DNA of 64,000 bases from Calditrichia bacterium (GCA_020635035.1 JACKAO010000002.1:310001-374000), one strand, 5' to 3'. Numbered from the stretch's first letter, positions 55,469 to 64,000 are shown. Notes: generated by a model from the letters alone, not told the origin. Made by a program: numbers and translations.

Positions 55469-58400
55469 CTCCTGCAAGTCGTGCAATTTGTAAAATATAA
55501 TAGCGTAAACGGGACTGTTCTTTATTACTCAGTAATAGTTCATCAATTTTAATTATACGCTCAATGTCCTGCAATGCACGCATGGTATCGATTGGTATCT
55601 GAACGCTGTCTTCGGGAAGCCGTGAAATAAATTCGACAACAGAATATAATAATTGCCGCATAGAATCATCGGCAGCACCGCGTAAAAGTGTATTAATCTG
55701 ATTCACAAGACGGTTAGATTTGGACTGACCTAAACTGATAGTTGATTCAGCAAATTGAGATTTTTGGGAAATTGTGGTTAAAGCTTTTGCCAGGTCAACA
55801 AAACTACTTACTTGTTGATAAATATTTGAACCAATTAATTCCCAGATTTTTCCACGCCAGTTTTTTATTTTTTCAGGAAGGTCCAATAAAATATTTACAC
55901 GCTTCAACCAATCCGCATCCGGGTTGGTTTTCAGGTTTTTTAAGAGATAATCAGGGTTGGTATTAAAAAGATCTTTTTGCAGTAATACAACAAGATCCGG
56001 CCGGAAATAGGGCAGTAATTCTTCTTTAAAATGATTTTCTATAAAAAAATCAGCAGCATTCAGACCCTGGCGCTCGATGAGCTCTCTTTGTAAGTGCGGA
56101 ATAAATTCTTCCAAATATTCCATATCTTCATATAATGCATGTAAACCGGAATTGCCTGTATTTAACGCTGGTTCAAGATATTTTATGTATTTAAGATCCA
56201 TTTGCTGATAAATGCGTAAATCATGCAAAATTTCAGCAACCGGTAAATGACTCAGGACGCTGCCAAGATTCGTTTTATAGGAACCATCAGATATAATTTT
56301 TAAAGACCTGAAAAGACCGGTTGTAAGTTGATTCACACCTAAAATCATAGATTGCGAACGATTATGCCCAATTGCACGCAATAAACTTCCGTGCCTGGAA
56401 AGAGGAAGGGTTTGGGCAATACGTTCAACTATTTTTTGTCCTGCAAGCTGTGATGTTTCTTTAGAAGGGCGAACAGTTGGACGATCTCTGAGAACAGGTA
56501 CCATTCTCGATATAAAATAAGAAATCACATGAATTCCAATTATATCTTCATCAGTACCATAAATAATTTGCCTGAAGCTTTCTGAATGAAGATTTAAAAA
56601 TTCTGTAAATAACTCGTTTTCATAAATACCGGAAAGCCGGTTAATCTCGTCAACTCTTTTGTCCTTAACAACCATTCGCGTATCTTTAAACGTCTTTGAA
56701 ACACGATGAAGATCTTCAAGACTGGTTTTCTGAAGATTACTTATGTGATAAAAAAGCTGAGCTCTTTGCTCAAGGTTCAAAAATCTGAAAATCTGCTCAG
56801 ATGCATTACTTTGAATGGTTCTTATGTCGCCGCCCGATTGCACACCCTTTAACGGACTCACGGCATAAAAAAGGTTTTTCTGTGCCGATGGACGCAAGAC
56901 ACCATTTAATTGAGCTAAATTAATATTATCATTCCATAGGACGGCTTTACCCGAATTTGCAGAATAATAACCACCCTGTCTCTGCATTGGTTCGCCGCTG
57001 CCAAGCTTTATTCGCAGCTGACCTAATAAATCTTTATCCGCCAGCCAGCTATAAAAGAATGCTTTGGTCTGCTTGTATAATTCCCAGCTTTTAGCCTGGC
57101 CAACCTGCTGGCTTAAATCCGAACCCGCCACAAAAATTTCACAAATTATTTCCAGGAAACGTTCTGTCACACTTTGTTTAACAAGGCGGCTGCGATGGGC
57201 AAATTTCCATATATCATCAAGGTAATTACCTAATTGATGTAAGGAATCCTGATCTTCAAACAATGGAACAAGCCAGATGTTTTTCAAGCGGGAAGTGTCT
57301 GTAAGCTCTTTATTTAAACTTTCTGTTTTACGTGAAATCATTCGCGACAATTCAATCAATGCTGCTGAATGTGTCGACATACTTATTTGCAGTGCTACAA
57401 TTAAACCAGGATTTCCAAACCGGCTTCCAATCTGGTTGATTTCGCTCAAATTATGAACGGTGTTTTCAATAGTAAACGGATCATCGGATGTAATTGTTTT
57501 CTGGTGAATACGTGGTGTTAGGACAAATCGCTTCAACAAATTACGATAACTGCCTGCAAACAAAGCAATCTTTGGATTATTTAAATGAGCGATGATATTC
57601 GGGATACTGTCGTGTAATTTTTTGCGCAACCTTTTGTTCAGCTCAAAATAATATTCCAGAGATTCTTTGCGCTCCTGCCTTAATTTCAGCATGCGTTTTT
57701 CAAGACGGTTGTTGTGAGAAAGTAAGATATGAATCGGATCTCTGCGTAACTTTAACTTAACTGCCAGCTGCCGAATCCGTCCACTGTGCAAGTCTCCTGG
57801 CAATAAACCTTTGTATTTTTTTTCAAGCTGATTGGTAAGGCGGGTTATTTTATTAAGTAATTCCCAGAATTTTTTTATTCCTTTGGAAAGATATTCAATA
57901 TCTACAGTAAGTGAGTTCTCAATATGTAAAGTACGATCTGCGCTCTTTAGTGCATGTAAAAATCCTGCGAGTTGACGAACATTTTCCAGCAGCACAGCAG
58001 CAATTAAGCGGTGTCCCTGGCCAGAAGGACGCGTACTGCCATCCCAGTCTCCCCAAAAAGAGAGAAGTGGTGTTTCAATTTTGTCCGAGAATAATTCGGT
58101 TTGTATGTATGATTTCAGATCAAAGATTAATTCATATGCTTCCTGTTCAGAATTAATAGGAACATTTGTCCCAAGATATTCTTCAACAAGCGCTGAAGTA
58201 AGCTCTGCCGGTAGCTCTTCAATCTGGGTATTTGAAAAAACAAGTTCATTCAAAAACCGCTCGGTCAAAAGATCCACTTTAAGTGAAAACATTTGAGTAG
58301 GATGCACCGTGCGATCGAATAGTCTTGTTTTAAACCGGGACTGCCTTGATTGAATCTCTTCTTTATAAAACTCCTGGCTTAGTTGTTGAATAAGCTGCTC

Positions 58401-60944
58401 AGCCGGGCGGTTTTGTGTTTCAGATAATATTCTTGAGTAAAGGCTAATGGTATCGAGTACGCGTTTATTGATAATTGCCAGGCGCCAGGGGAGATAGTTT
58501 TTTACGAACTCATACTTCATGGAAGATGCATCATCTTCATGAACAAGTTTCTCAAAAACGGAGGGGGCATCATTTTTTATTAATTGAGTTGCTTCTGTCC
58601 AACTGTTTAAAACAGGTTTTAAATATTCACTAGGTTCTGGCAGCAGCGGAGATTTAAATCTAAATTCACGATAGGCCTGCGCCTCTTCATGCAATAAACG
58701 ATTTAGCTCTATAACGAGCCGGCGTGTTTTATGACGAAGGGTTGTGGCATCGTCTAATCCTCCTAATGTTAACCGAAATGATTTCCTTGCTTTTTCAAAT
58801 CCTTCTGCAGTTTTAGAAAAAGCAGTCATTGGAATTAAGCCAAAGCCGCGCTGTGCTAATCGCCGGCTAATGTTATCAATGGAAATACCCGAAGGAAAAT
58901 TATGAATTATGAGATGCGGATACATACTTCCCTGCGGTTCCTGCAGCTCAATATTGAATGCATTACGTTCATTGGGAAGCTCATCAACTGCTTGTTTAAT
59001 CTGAGAAGATCTGTCAAAAAAGATTTTATTGCGAAGTGTCCAATAATTCTGTAACAAGGCAGGATCACTTCTGTAAAAAAGGTAGGAAATAAACAAAGCC
59101 ATTGTATTTGGTATAATATTGGCTTTAATTTTTTCAAAGTGTTTGGCTATTTCAGTGTCGCAAATTTCGGCAACAGTTACACGTGCCCCGGCATAGCAAT
59201 CTGTTTTTGATAATGAATGTACTGTAATCAGCAACTTTAATTTATCAGATGTCAGCAATCCTTTTTTTACAGCGTCAATGGCCAGCTCTTTAACAGTGTG
59301 AAATTTAACAGGATTTGTTGATGGTGCGACATCCTGATAACACAAATCATCAATTATATGTATATTTTGATCGAGAATTTTTATTATCAGGCTTTGAATT
59401 TCAGCGGAGCTAAAAACACGCCCGCTTGCATTGTGCGGATTATTAATTATTACCGCACTTGAACCCGGCCATAGGGGATTTTCTTGTAACAAAATGTGGA
59501 GTTCATTTAGAAGTCCATCGCTGTTAAGCTTTCCTTTTTTTAATAATGGAACGTAACTGACGTTATCAAATCCATTATCATAAGACCAGCTCCAGTCAAA
59601 AGTTAGTATGTTTTTTATCCCGCAGTGCTGTCCAAGTATGCTTAAAGCTGTTCTGGATGATCCACTGATAACAAAGCAATTCTGCTGATCATATTGTGCG
59701 TGATATTTACAAAAGTGGTTTAAAAAGGACTGCTCAACCTGTTGCGGAGAATAATTCGCTATTAAATCTCTGAAAAGTGTAACGGCAGGTTCCCGCTTTA
59801 ACGGATCGTTGTTTATGGCTAATCCATAGCGTCTGTAGCGTGAAAAATGACCAGTAGCTATTTCTGAAATATGATTGGATGAATCCGAAAAGTGCCTGCT
59901 TATTTTTTGTATTTTTTCGGCATAGACGATCTGATGTTTATTTAACAGTTCTGAGAGATGGCCTGTTACGGGGTGCTCAGGATCTGTTGTAAAATTTTGT
60001 TTTGCTGTATCAGTTCCGTTCTTAAGAAATTCAGGGTTCGTTAAATAAAATTCGAGAAATGATAATTCTGTTGCAGATGGTGTTCCTTTTAATTCAAAAT
60101 GTACAGATGCAAAACGTTGTAAAATATCTGAATTGCCTAAAACAAAATGTATGCCTATATATCCAAGAGCTCTATCAAAGATAGAAGGACTTAAAAAACG
60201 AATGACTTTGTCTTTCAATCCGGATTCCCGTGCAAGAGAATTGATATTGGATGCGTCATTCATTTCACAAAAAAGAACAGGATATTTCTCGGCAGATTTT
60301 TTTAGTTTTCTTCTTTCAATTTCTGAAAGGGCAGTTCCAATAAATATAATAGTAGGGTTAAATATGTTTTTTCTGTCCTGGACCAGAGAATTAACGTTTT
60401 CAAAAAAAAGAAGGTTTTCAATATCCCGAAGATATTCCGGGATTTCTATATTCAGGCAAACAATATTTAGTGGCAGGGTTGCTGAAAAACGAGAGACTGT
60501 TGTAAGAAAAATTCTTAGAAATTCATATCGGCCGCCACTGGATAGTACGCATTCTCTTGGACTTGATTCACCGAAAGAATACTCCAATTTTTCTTCTTTT
60601 GTCAGCCATTCACGAAGATTATCAAGGGTTTTGGGCTGTTTCTTAACATTGAATCCACCCAATGGTAAATAAGGGACTGCATTTTTTAGAGTTTCTTTAA
60701 AAAATGAGAGAACAGCAAGATCGGATTCATTCTTTTCCTGCTGAACATCAGCTTCCGTATCTAAACCTGTGATTATAGTATAAAACTGTTCAACAAGCCT
60801 GTTATCCTGCAAAGGATTGCCGATGTGGAAGTTGATTTTTTCATTTGCCGGCACAGCCGCTGCTGCTGTTGTTTCACTTATTTCTGAAACTTTGGCGGTT
60901 TTTGGAGGCTTTAGAGCAAATGCCAGGGAATTTTTATTTTTCAT
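55458..60944 (-). CDS. Giant fusion: aminotransferase plus phosphoenolpyruvate-carboxylase-like domain
   Basis: An 1828-residue cytosolic protein. Residues 1-310 look like a degenerate aminotransferase fold without a PLP lysine. Residues about 370-755 form a class I aminotransferase with NNPHNASG (Asn505), IDDLCYQDV (Asp533, Tyr536), the PLP lysine in HSLSK (Lys580), Arg588 and FRLTLG (Arg724). Residues about 780-1828 follow PEP carboxylase in order: VHPTQ (His881), GDWDG (966-969), VPLFE (Glu1230), GSD (Asp1276), QRQGG (Arg1322), RPSK (1492-1495), LRAI (Arg1523) and a C-terminal Gly. Several PEPC catalytic residues are changed. PEPC yields oxaloacetate, the co-substrate of aspartate aminotransferase, so PEP-to-aspartate channelling or an aspartate-sensing role are possible; both are inference. 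It follows an SPFH gene by 47 bases. Confidence 0.8.
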   Translation of the reverse strand: MKNKNSLAFALKPPKTAKVSEISETTAAAAVPANEKINFHIGNPLQDNRLVEQFYTIITGLDTEADVQQEKNESDLAVLSFFKETLKNAVPYLPLGGFNVKKQPKTLDNLREWLTKEEKLEYSFGESSPRECVLSSGGRYEFLRIFLTTVSRFSATLPLNIVCLNIEIPEYLRDIENLLFFENVNSLVQDRKNIFNPTIIFIGTALSEIERRKLKKSAEKYPVLFCEMNDASNINSLARESGLKDKVIRFLSPSIFDRALGYIGIHFVLGNSDILQRFASVHFELKGTPSATELSFLEFYLTNPEFLKNGTDTAKQNFTTDPEHPVTGHLSELLNKHQIVYAEKIQKISRHFSDSSNHISEIATGHFSRYRRYGLAINNDPLKREPAVTLFRDLIANYSPQQVEQSFLNHFCKYHAQYDQQNCFVISGSSRTALSILGQHCGIKNILTFDWSWSYDNGFDNVSYVPLLKKGKLNSDGLLNELHILLQENPLWPGSSAVIINNPHNASGRVFSSAEIQSLIIKILDQNIHIIDDLCYQDVAPSTNPVKFHTVKELAIDAVKKGLLTSDKLKLLITVHSLSKTDCYAGARVTVAEICDTEIAKHFEKIKANIIPNTMALFISYLFYRSDPALLQNYWTLRNKIFFDRSSQIKQAVDELPNERNAFNIELQEPQGSMYPHLIIHNFPSGISIDNISRRLAQRGFGLIPMTAFSKTAEGFEKARKSFRLTLGGLDDATTLRHKTRRLVIELNRLLHEEAQAYREFRFKSPLLPEPSEYLKPVLNSWTEATQLIKNDAPSVFEKLVHEDDASSMKYEFVKNYLPWRLAIINKRVLDTISLYSRILSETQNRPAEQLIQQLSQEFYKEEIQSRQSRFKTRLFDRTVHPTQMFSLKVDLLTERFLNELVFSNTQIEELPAELTSALVEEYLGTNVPINSEQEAYELIFDLKSYIQTELFSDKIETPLLSFWGDWDGSTRPSGQGHRLIAAVLLENVRQLAGFLHALKSADRTLHIENSLTVDIEYLSKGIKKFWELLNKITRLTNQLEKKYKGLLPGDLHSGRIRQLAVKLKLRRDPIHILLSHNNRLEKRMLKLRQERKESLEYYFELNKRLRKKLHDSIPNIIAHLNNPKIALFAGSYRNLLKRFVLTPRIHQKTITSDDPFTIENTVHNLSEINQIGSRFGNPGLIVALQISMSTHSAALIELSRMISRKTESLNKELTDTSRLKNIWLVPLFEDQDSLHQLGNYLDDIWKFAHRSRLVKQSVTERFLEIICEIFVAGSDLSQQVGQAKSWELYKQTKAFFYSWLADKDLLGQLRIKLGSGEPMQRQGGYYSANSGKAVLWNDNINLAQLNGVLRPSAQKNLFYAVSPLKGVQSGGDIRTIQSNASEQIFRFLNLEQRAQLFYHISNLQKTSLEDLHRVSKTFKDTRMVVKDKRVDEINRLSGIYENELFTEFLNLHSESFRQIIYGTDEDIIGIHVISYFISRMVPVLRDRPTVRPSKETSQLAGQKIVERIAQTLPLSRHGSLLRAIGHNRSQSMILGVNQLTTGLFRSLKIISDGSYKTNLGSVLSHLPVAEILHDLRIYQQMDLKYIKYLEPALNTGNSGLHALYEDMEYLEEFIPHLQRELIERQGLNAADFFIENHFKEELLPYFRPDLVVLLQKDLFNTNPDYLLKNLKTNPDADWLKRVNILLDLPEKIKNWRGKIWELIGSNIYQQVSSFVDLAKALTTISQKSQFAESTISLGQSKSNRLVNQINTLLRGAADDSMRQLLYSVVEFISRLPEDSVQIPIDTMRALQDIERIIKIDELLLSNKEQSRLRYYILQIARLAGENG

Positions 60945-60991
60945 TAAATTTATCAGAAATGTTAAAAACTAACGGAAGTTTACTGTTTAAT

Positions 60992-61960
60992 TTATTTCTG
61001 GTTACCCTGTGTCTTTCCGGCAAGAACATTTTGTAGTAGTGTTTGAATAGTCTCTACAATCTGGGACCCTTTTTGAACATCGTTTGCCGACAGTGAAACA
61101 ATTGTTTTGGCATTTGGCAGTTGCTGACTTGCTTCCGCCAAACGTGCTAACTGCGGTGAAAGCATTAATAATTCTGGTGAATTTTTAAGAAGCTCCATTT
61201 CTTTTTGCTCAAATTCGAGCTGTAATTTTTTACGTTCTAATTCTTCTTTAACTCGTTGATCGGCAATTTTTGCTTCATTGTCTTCACGAACCTTGCGGAG
61301 ATCGAGCTTTTTAAGTTCCAGTTCGTGTTCTGTTTTTAAGATCTGTTCATCTGCTTCTGCTTTTGATTTGGCAATGGCGATTCGGGTCTTTTGTTGTGAT
61401 TTTTCAGTTTGTTCCTTAAGACGCGCTTCTTCCTGTTGCTGGAGTGCTATGGTTATTTCTTTATCCTTTGGCTCAATAGACTGGCTTGTCAGCGAAACAA
61501 ATACAAGGCCCAGCTTATGAGCTTCATCAACGATTTTATTTTTAAGGCTTTCTGTAAGTTTTTCAGATGAAAGTTCCTCGATTTCAAATTTTTCACAGTA
61601 TTCTTTAACCATAGCTTCAAGAATAACCTTACTTGCGTCAAGGGCGTTTGTTATGCATTTGGCGGTCCAACCACCTGCACGAATGAGTTGTGATAAATGA
61701 TCGTTAGAAGCAGCGGCAGTAACAGCAATTCGCACATTAATTAAAATATGACCTTTTGCTTCAGCTTCTATCTCAATTAATCTCGATTGAACATTACCGG
61801 GAATAGCAAGAGAAAAGTGGCGGGGATAAAAACGACCTTTTCGGGCACTTATATTATTATTCTTTTCAAAAAGAACGATTTGATCCGGTTTGCGAAGACG
61901 ATATTCATAAAAACCATAAAGAATAATCAATACTAAAAGAACAATCAAAGATTCAAACAT
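60992..61960 (-). CDS. SPFH/band-7 (stomatin-like) membrane protein
   Basis: The start is the ATG at 61960, with a strong CGGAGGGG ribosome binding site; an upstream ATG at 62026 would add an unlike tail. The 322-residue product has one N-terminal membrane segment (MFESLIVLLVLIILYGFY), an SPFH-type domain (about 25-190) and a long charged coiled coil rich in Glu, Lys and Gln (about 185-270), then a short hydrophobic tail. SPFH proteins scaffold membrane domains. It is the upstream gene of a two-gene unit with the giant aminotransferase/PEPC-like protein, which suggests that protein is brought to a membrane scaffold. Confidence 0.82.
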   Translation of the reverse strand: MFESLIVLLVLIILYGFYEYRLRKPDQIVLFEKNNNISARKGRFYPRHFSLAIPGNVQSRLIEIEAEAKGHILINVRIAVTAAASNDHLSQLIRAGGWTAKCITNALDASKVILEAMVKEYCEKFEIEELSSEKLTESLKNKIVDEAHKLGLVFVSLTSQSIEPKDKEITIALQQQEEARLKEQTEKSQQKTRIAIAKSKAEADEQILKTEHELELKKLDLRKVREDNEAKIADQRVKEELERKKLQLEFEQKEMELLKNSPELLMLSPQLARLAEASQQLPNAKTIVSLSANDVQKGSQIVETIQTLLQNVLAGKTQGNQK

Positions 61961-62078
61961 TTCCCCTCCGGAATTTAAGGCGCCATTTTTAGGCGTAAAA
62001 TAGCTTAAAATGGGTAAAATTGCCAACTACTTTGATTAAAAAATTATTAAACAGGGTTATAATATTAATAAATATTGG

Positions 62079-62107
62079 TTGACTGAAAAAAAATTGAGTT
62101 GTATATT
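62079..62107 (+). promoter_or_regulatory. Sigma70-type promoter of tRNA-Asp
   Basis: TTGACT at 62079-62084 and TATATT at 62102-62107 are separated by exactly 17 bases, placing a transcription start about 20 bases before the tRNA. This is the best-matching promoter in the window. Confidence 0.72.
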
Positions 62108-62133
62108 CACAGCTCTGTTGAAAAACAAAAGAA

Positions 62134-62208
62134 GGTCCGGTAGTTCAATTTGGTTAGAGCACCTGCCTGTCACGCAGGAAGTTGCGGGTTCGAGTCCCGT
62201 CCGGACCG
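62134..62208 (+). tRNA. tRNA-Asp (anticodon GTC)
   Basis: A 75-nucleotide tRNA. The acceptor stem pairs GGTCCGG (62134-62140) with CCGGACC (62201-62207), with discriminator G at 62208. The anticodon stem CCTGC/GCAGG encloses CTGTCAC with anticodon GTC, and the T arm contains GGGTTCGAGTCCC. The 3' CCA is not encoded and must be added after transcription. Confidence 0.97.
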
Positions 62209-62215
62209 CTTTAAG

Positions 62216-62250
62216 CCCTTGTTAATGTAAATATTAGCAAGGGTTTTTTT
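62216..62250 (+). terminator. Intrinsic terminator after tRNA-Asp
   Basis: CCCTTGTTAAT at 62216-62226 pairs with ATTAGCAAGGG at 62233-62243 (one G-T wobble) and is followed by seven T. It lies eight bases after the tRNA and shows that the tRNA is transcribed alone. Confidence 0.92.
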
Positions 62251-62474
62251 GTTTGCTGAATAAACGGGATTAGTATCTATTCATTTCATCCGGTATATAA
62301 ACTTGTTTCTCAAAAACAACAAGATGCCAACTCTTAATTGTAACCCGGGATTCGAGTGGAGTTAGCTTAGGGATTTACTTTTACAATCAAACAACTCTTA
62401 ATACAACTATGTCTTTTTCTTCTTACCGATTGTAGTGCAAATTTTGCTCTGGTTGAAATTCTTGTGAGAATTAT
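62251..62474. other. Non-coding stretch between tRNA-Asp and the lipoprotein promoter
   Basis: I see no gene, strong repeat or RNA structure in this stretch. Short reading frames are interrupted and none has a convincing ribosome binding site. Confidence 0.55.
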
Positions 62475-62504
62475 TTGACAGGGCTCACTGATTTACACTA
62501 AACT
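62475..62504 (+). promoter_or_regulatory. Candidate promoter of the C-terminal lipoprotein/GAF unit
   Basis: A perfect TTGACA at 62475-62480 is followed after 18 bases by TAAACT at 62499-62504, about 45 bases before the TTG start at 62549. The -10 element matches at four of six positions. Confidence 0.5.
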
Positions 62505-62548
62505 TAAATTTACTTTTAAACCTTAACTCATTTAATAACGAGCACTAT

Positions 62549-63529
62549 TTGTATAGAATCTATTTTTTTATAGGTCTGATACTTTTTTTGTATCTCACAT
62601 CTTGTCTTGATGATGTAGCCCATGACAACCCTATCGATCCAGACAATAAAAATCAGGGTTTGCAACTAAAAGGTAAAGTACAAACTCTGTATGCACCTGT
62701 TGCTCCAATCCCGAATGCAGTTTTATCAATCCAGCAGTTGAACAAAAACATTTTTTCCGCACCAGACGGGACTTTTGAATTTAACAATCTTGAACCGGGA
62801 AATTATGTCATTTTGTGTTCAGCACCGGGGTATAATACTGACTCGATTGAAATCAATTTAGGTTCTCATAGCAACATAAACTTTAACCTTGATGGATTAC
62901 CTTATTTTGAAAGGATTTCATTAAGTACTCATCATATAACGCGTTTTTTTCCAGTTGATGATTTTTTTAATATTACTCTCGAAGCAAAAGTAAATGATAC
63001 AGATGGTGTCTCTGATATTCATAAAGTCTTTTTTGAAATTCCAGAATTCTCAGCATCAGATACCTTACCTGCCAGTCTTATAGCAGGAGAGTTCAGGATG
63101 ACACTGAGCGTAAGCGATCTCCCTGTTAATACAATCCACTCATTAATTGGAAGAGCCTTTTTCCTTAGTGTTATGGACGATGCCGGCATTATAGTAAAAT
63201 CAGGGGAGCAGTTTTTAACCCGCATAATTGACGAAACCCCCATAGTCACTTTTCCCCAAAATCTGACAACCGTAGCGGCAGATACAATAAACTTTGAATG
63301 GCAAGTGGTCAGGCTTCCATTTTGGTTTACACACACGATAGAAATTTATCAGATAAATTTTGGACTGCTTAGTTTTGTTACAGAAATAAATAATATTGGA
63401 GCAACGGAGACTTCATACATCTTTGCTAATAATCTGCCAAACGGTGATTACGTATGGATTTTAATTGTTGAAGATGAGTTTGGCAACACAAGCAGTTCAA
63501 AGGAAGGTACGTTCAATGTCAGCAAATAA
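62549..63529 (+). CDS. Lipoprotein with a carboxypeptidase-regulatory-like domain
   Basis: A 326-residue protein starting at TTG 62549; no ATG is better placed. The signal peptide ends in lipobox YLTSC, followed by DDVAHDNPIDPDNK. Residues about 35-115 form a CarboxypepD-reg-like beta domain, with FSAPDGTFEFNNLEPGNYVIL near 68-88. The rest is beta-rich, perhaps Ig-like, ending DEFGNTSSSKEGTFNV. The GAF gene follows nine bases later. The function is unknown. Confidence 0.8.
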   Translation: MYRIYFFIGLILFLYLTSCLDDVAHDNPIDPDNKNQGLQLKGKVQTLYAPVAPIPNAVLSIQQLNKNIFSAPDGTFEFNNLEPGNYVILCSAPGYNTDSIEINLGSHSNINFNLDGLPYFERISLSTHHITRFFPVDDFFNITLEAKVNDTDGVSDIHKVFFEIPEFSASDTLPASLIAGEFRMTLSVSDLPVNTIHSLIGRAFFLSVMDDAGIIVKSGEQFLTRIIDETPIVTFPQNLTTVAADTINFEWQVVRLPFWFTHTIEIYQINFGLLSFVTEINNIGATETSYIFANNLPNGDYVWILIVEDEFGNTSSSKEGTFNVSK

Positions 63530-63538
63530 AGGTATAAA

Positions 63539-64000
63539 ATGAATTTAAAAAATCCTTTTGAAACACTTCTCGAAATAAGTGAGAAAATTAATAGTACACA
63601 TGAAATTCCTGTACTTCTGGATAGAATTATGGATTCTGCCATGCAGGTGATGGATGCCGAACGTGGATTTATTTTACTTAAAAAGAATGTGAATGATGCG
63701 TCCGACTATGAAGTTGTAACCGCTCGAAATTTATCGAATGAAACAATTACTCAAATTCGCGAACATTCATCAAGTGTTGTACGCAAGGTATTGGAAAGCA
63801 GAGAATCGCTTATCAGTATTAATGCACAGGAAGATGATCGTTTTGCAGGATCAGAAAGTATTGTTATTCAGCAAATTCATTCGGTGATCTGCACTCCATT
63901 GGTTCTGACAGATCAGTTACTCGGTGCTATTTATATGGACAGGCGGATTTCAAAAGAAAAATTTAATGAAGAGAATCTGCAGTTTATAAAAGCATTTTCC
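63539..64000 (+). CDS. GAF-domain regulatory protein, truncated by the window end
   Basis: An open frame of 154 codons from ATG 63539, with AAAGGT upstream, runs off the window. The visible part is a GAF domain: VLLDRIMDSAMQVMDAERGF near residues 28-47, ARNLSNETITQIREHSSSV, and the closing SVICTPLVLTDQLLGAIYMD near 119-138. This GAF type usually precedes a sigma-54 activator, histidine kinase or cyclase domain, which must lie beyond the window. It is probably co-transcribed with the lipoprotein gene. Confidence 0.85.
   Translation, partial: MNLKNPFETLLEISEKINSTHEIPVLLDRIMDSAMQVMDAERGFILLKKNVNDASDYEVVTARNLSNETITQIREHSSSVVRKVLESRESLISINAQEDDRFAGSESIVIQQIHSVICTPLVLTDQLLGAIYMDRRISKEKFNEENLQFIKAFS

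Noticed and set aside
55458..60944. The possibility that the giant frame is two genes joined by a lost stop or assembly error
   Set aside because: The frame is unbroken, the domain order is complete to the conserved C-terminal Gly, and no ribosome binding site or start stands out at the domain boundary; it remains a point to check with reads.
1..64000. CRISPR arrays, insertion sequences, prophage genes and rRNA operons
   Set aside because: No repeat-spacer pattern, transposase, integrase, capsid or rRNA sequence was recognised anywhere in the window.

Overview
The window is about 64 kb of an AT-rich, Gram-negative chromosome. It most resembles the FCB superphylum (Calditrichota, Ignavibacteriota or Marinimicrobia-like lineages); that placement is inferred from gene content, not from a phylogeny. 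Supporting signs are two secreted proteins ending in the 'QNYPNPFN' type of C-terminal sorting domain, a TonB receptor paired with a DUF4249-like lipoprotein, many lipoproteins and beta-barrels, LPS-core genes (gmhB, a heptosyltransferase-like GT9, waaA), and a ferredoxin-dependent 2-oxoacid oxidoreductase.

The left end (1-7.5 kb) is an origin-proximal block: a very AT-rich leader with DnaA-box-like 9-mers, then rpmH, rnpA, yidC, mnmE, mnmG, rsmG and murQ. Two parS-like sites flank mnmG, and the second one contains the GTG start of rsmG. From 7.5 to 24 kb come a fused amino-acid permease/EIIA/RCK-C protein, a carboxylesterase-like hydrolase, galT, glgA, gmhB, a lipoprotein/beta-barrel/TPR envelope trio, rpiB, glyA, tatC, a polyprenyl diphosphate synthase, a GT9 glycosyltransferase and waaA. 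A minus-strand block follows with an aminotransferase, a TolC-like protein and ferritin.

From 26.5 to 38.4 kb lie lgt, a MscS-type channel, a small beta-barrel/lipoprotein pair, a MASE1 hybrid histidine kinase, proC, a TfoX-N protein, two hydrolases and a convergent DNA methyltransferase/PD-(D/E)xK candidate that looks like an undescribed restriction-modification pair. From 38.6 to 43 kb is a four-gene 2-oxoacid:ferredoxin oxidoreductase operon whose second gene fuses a GltD-like flavoprotein to a two-cluster ferredoxin. From 43 to 55 kb are rmuC, a GAF/HD-GYP phosphodiesterase, mnmD, two large secreted proteins with sorting domains, a TonB receptor and its lipoprotein partner.

The most unusual locus is 55.2-62.0 kb. 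A minus-strand pair encodes an SPFH/band-7 membrane protein and an 1828-residue protein. I read the large protein as an N-terminal degenerate aminotransferase-like module, an aminotransferase domain with an apparently intact PLP site, and a complete but catalytically altered phosphoenolpyruvate-carboxylase-like domain. A 73-residue gene with its own near-perfect palindromic operator runs towards it, and the two stop codons overlap at the edge of a shared hairpin. The right end holds tRNA-Asp with a good sigma70-like promoter and terminator, a lipoprotein, and a GAF-domain protein cut by the window edge.
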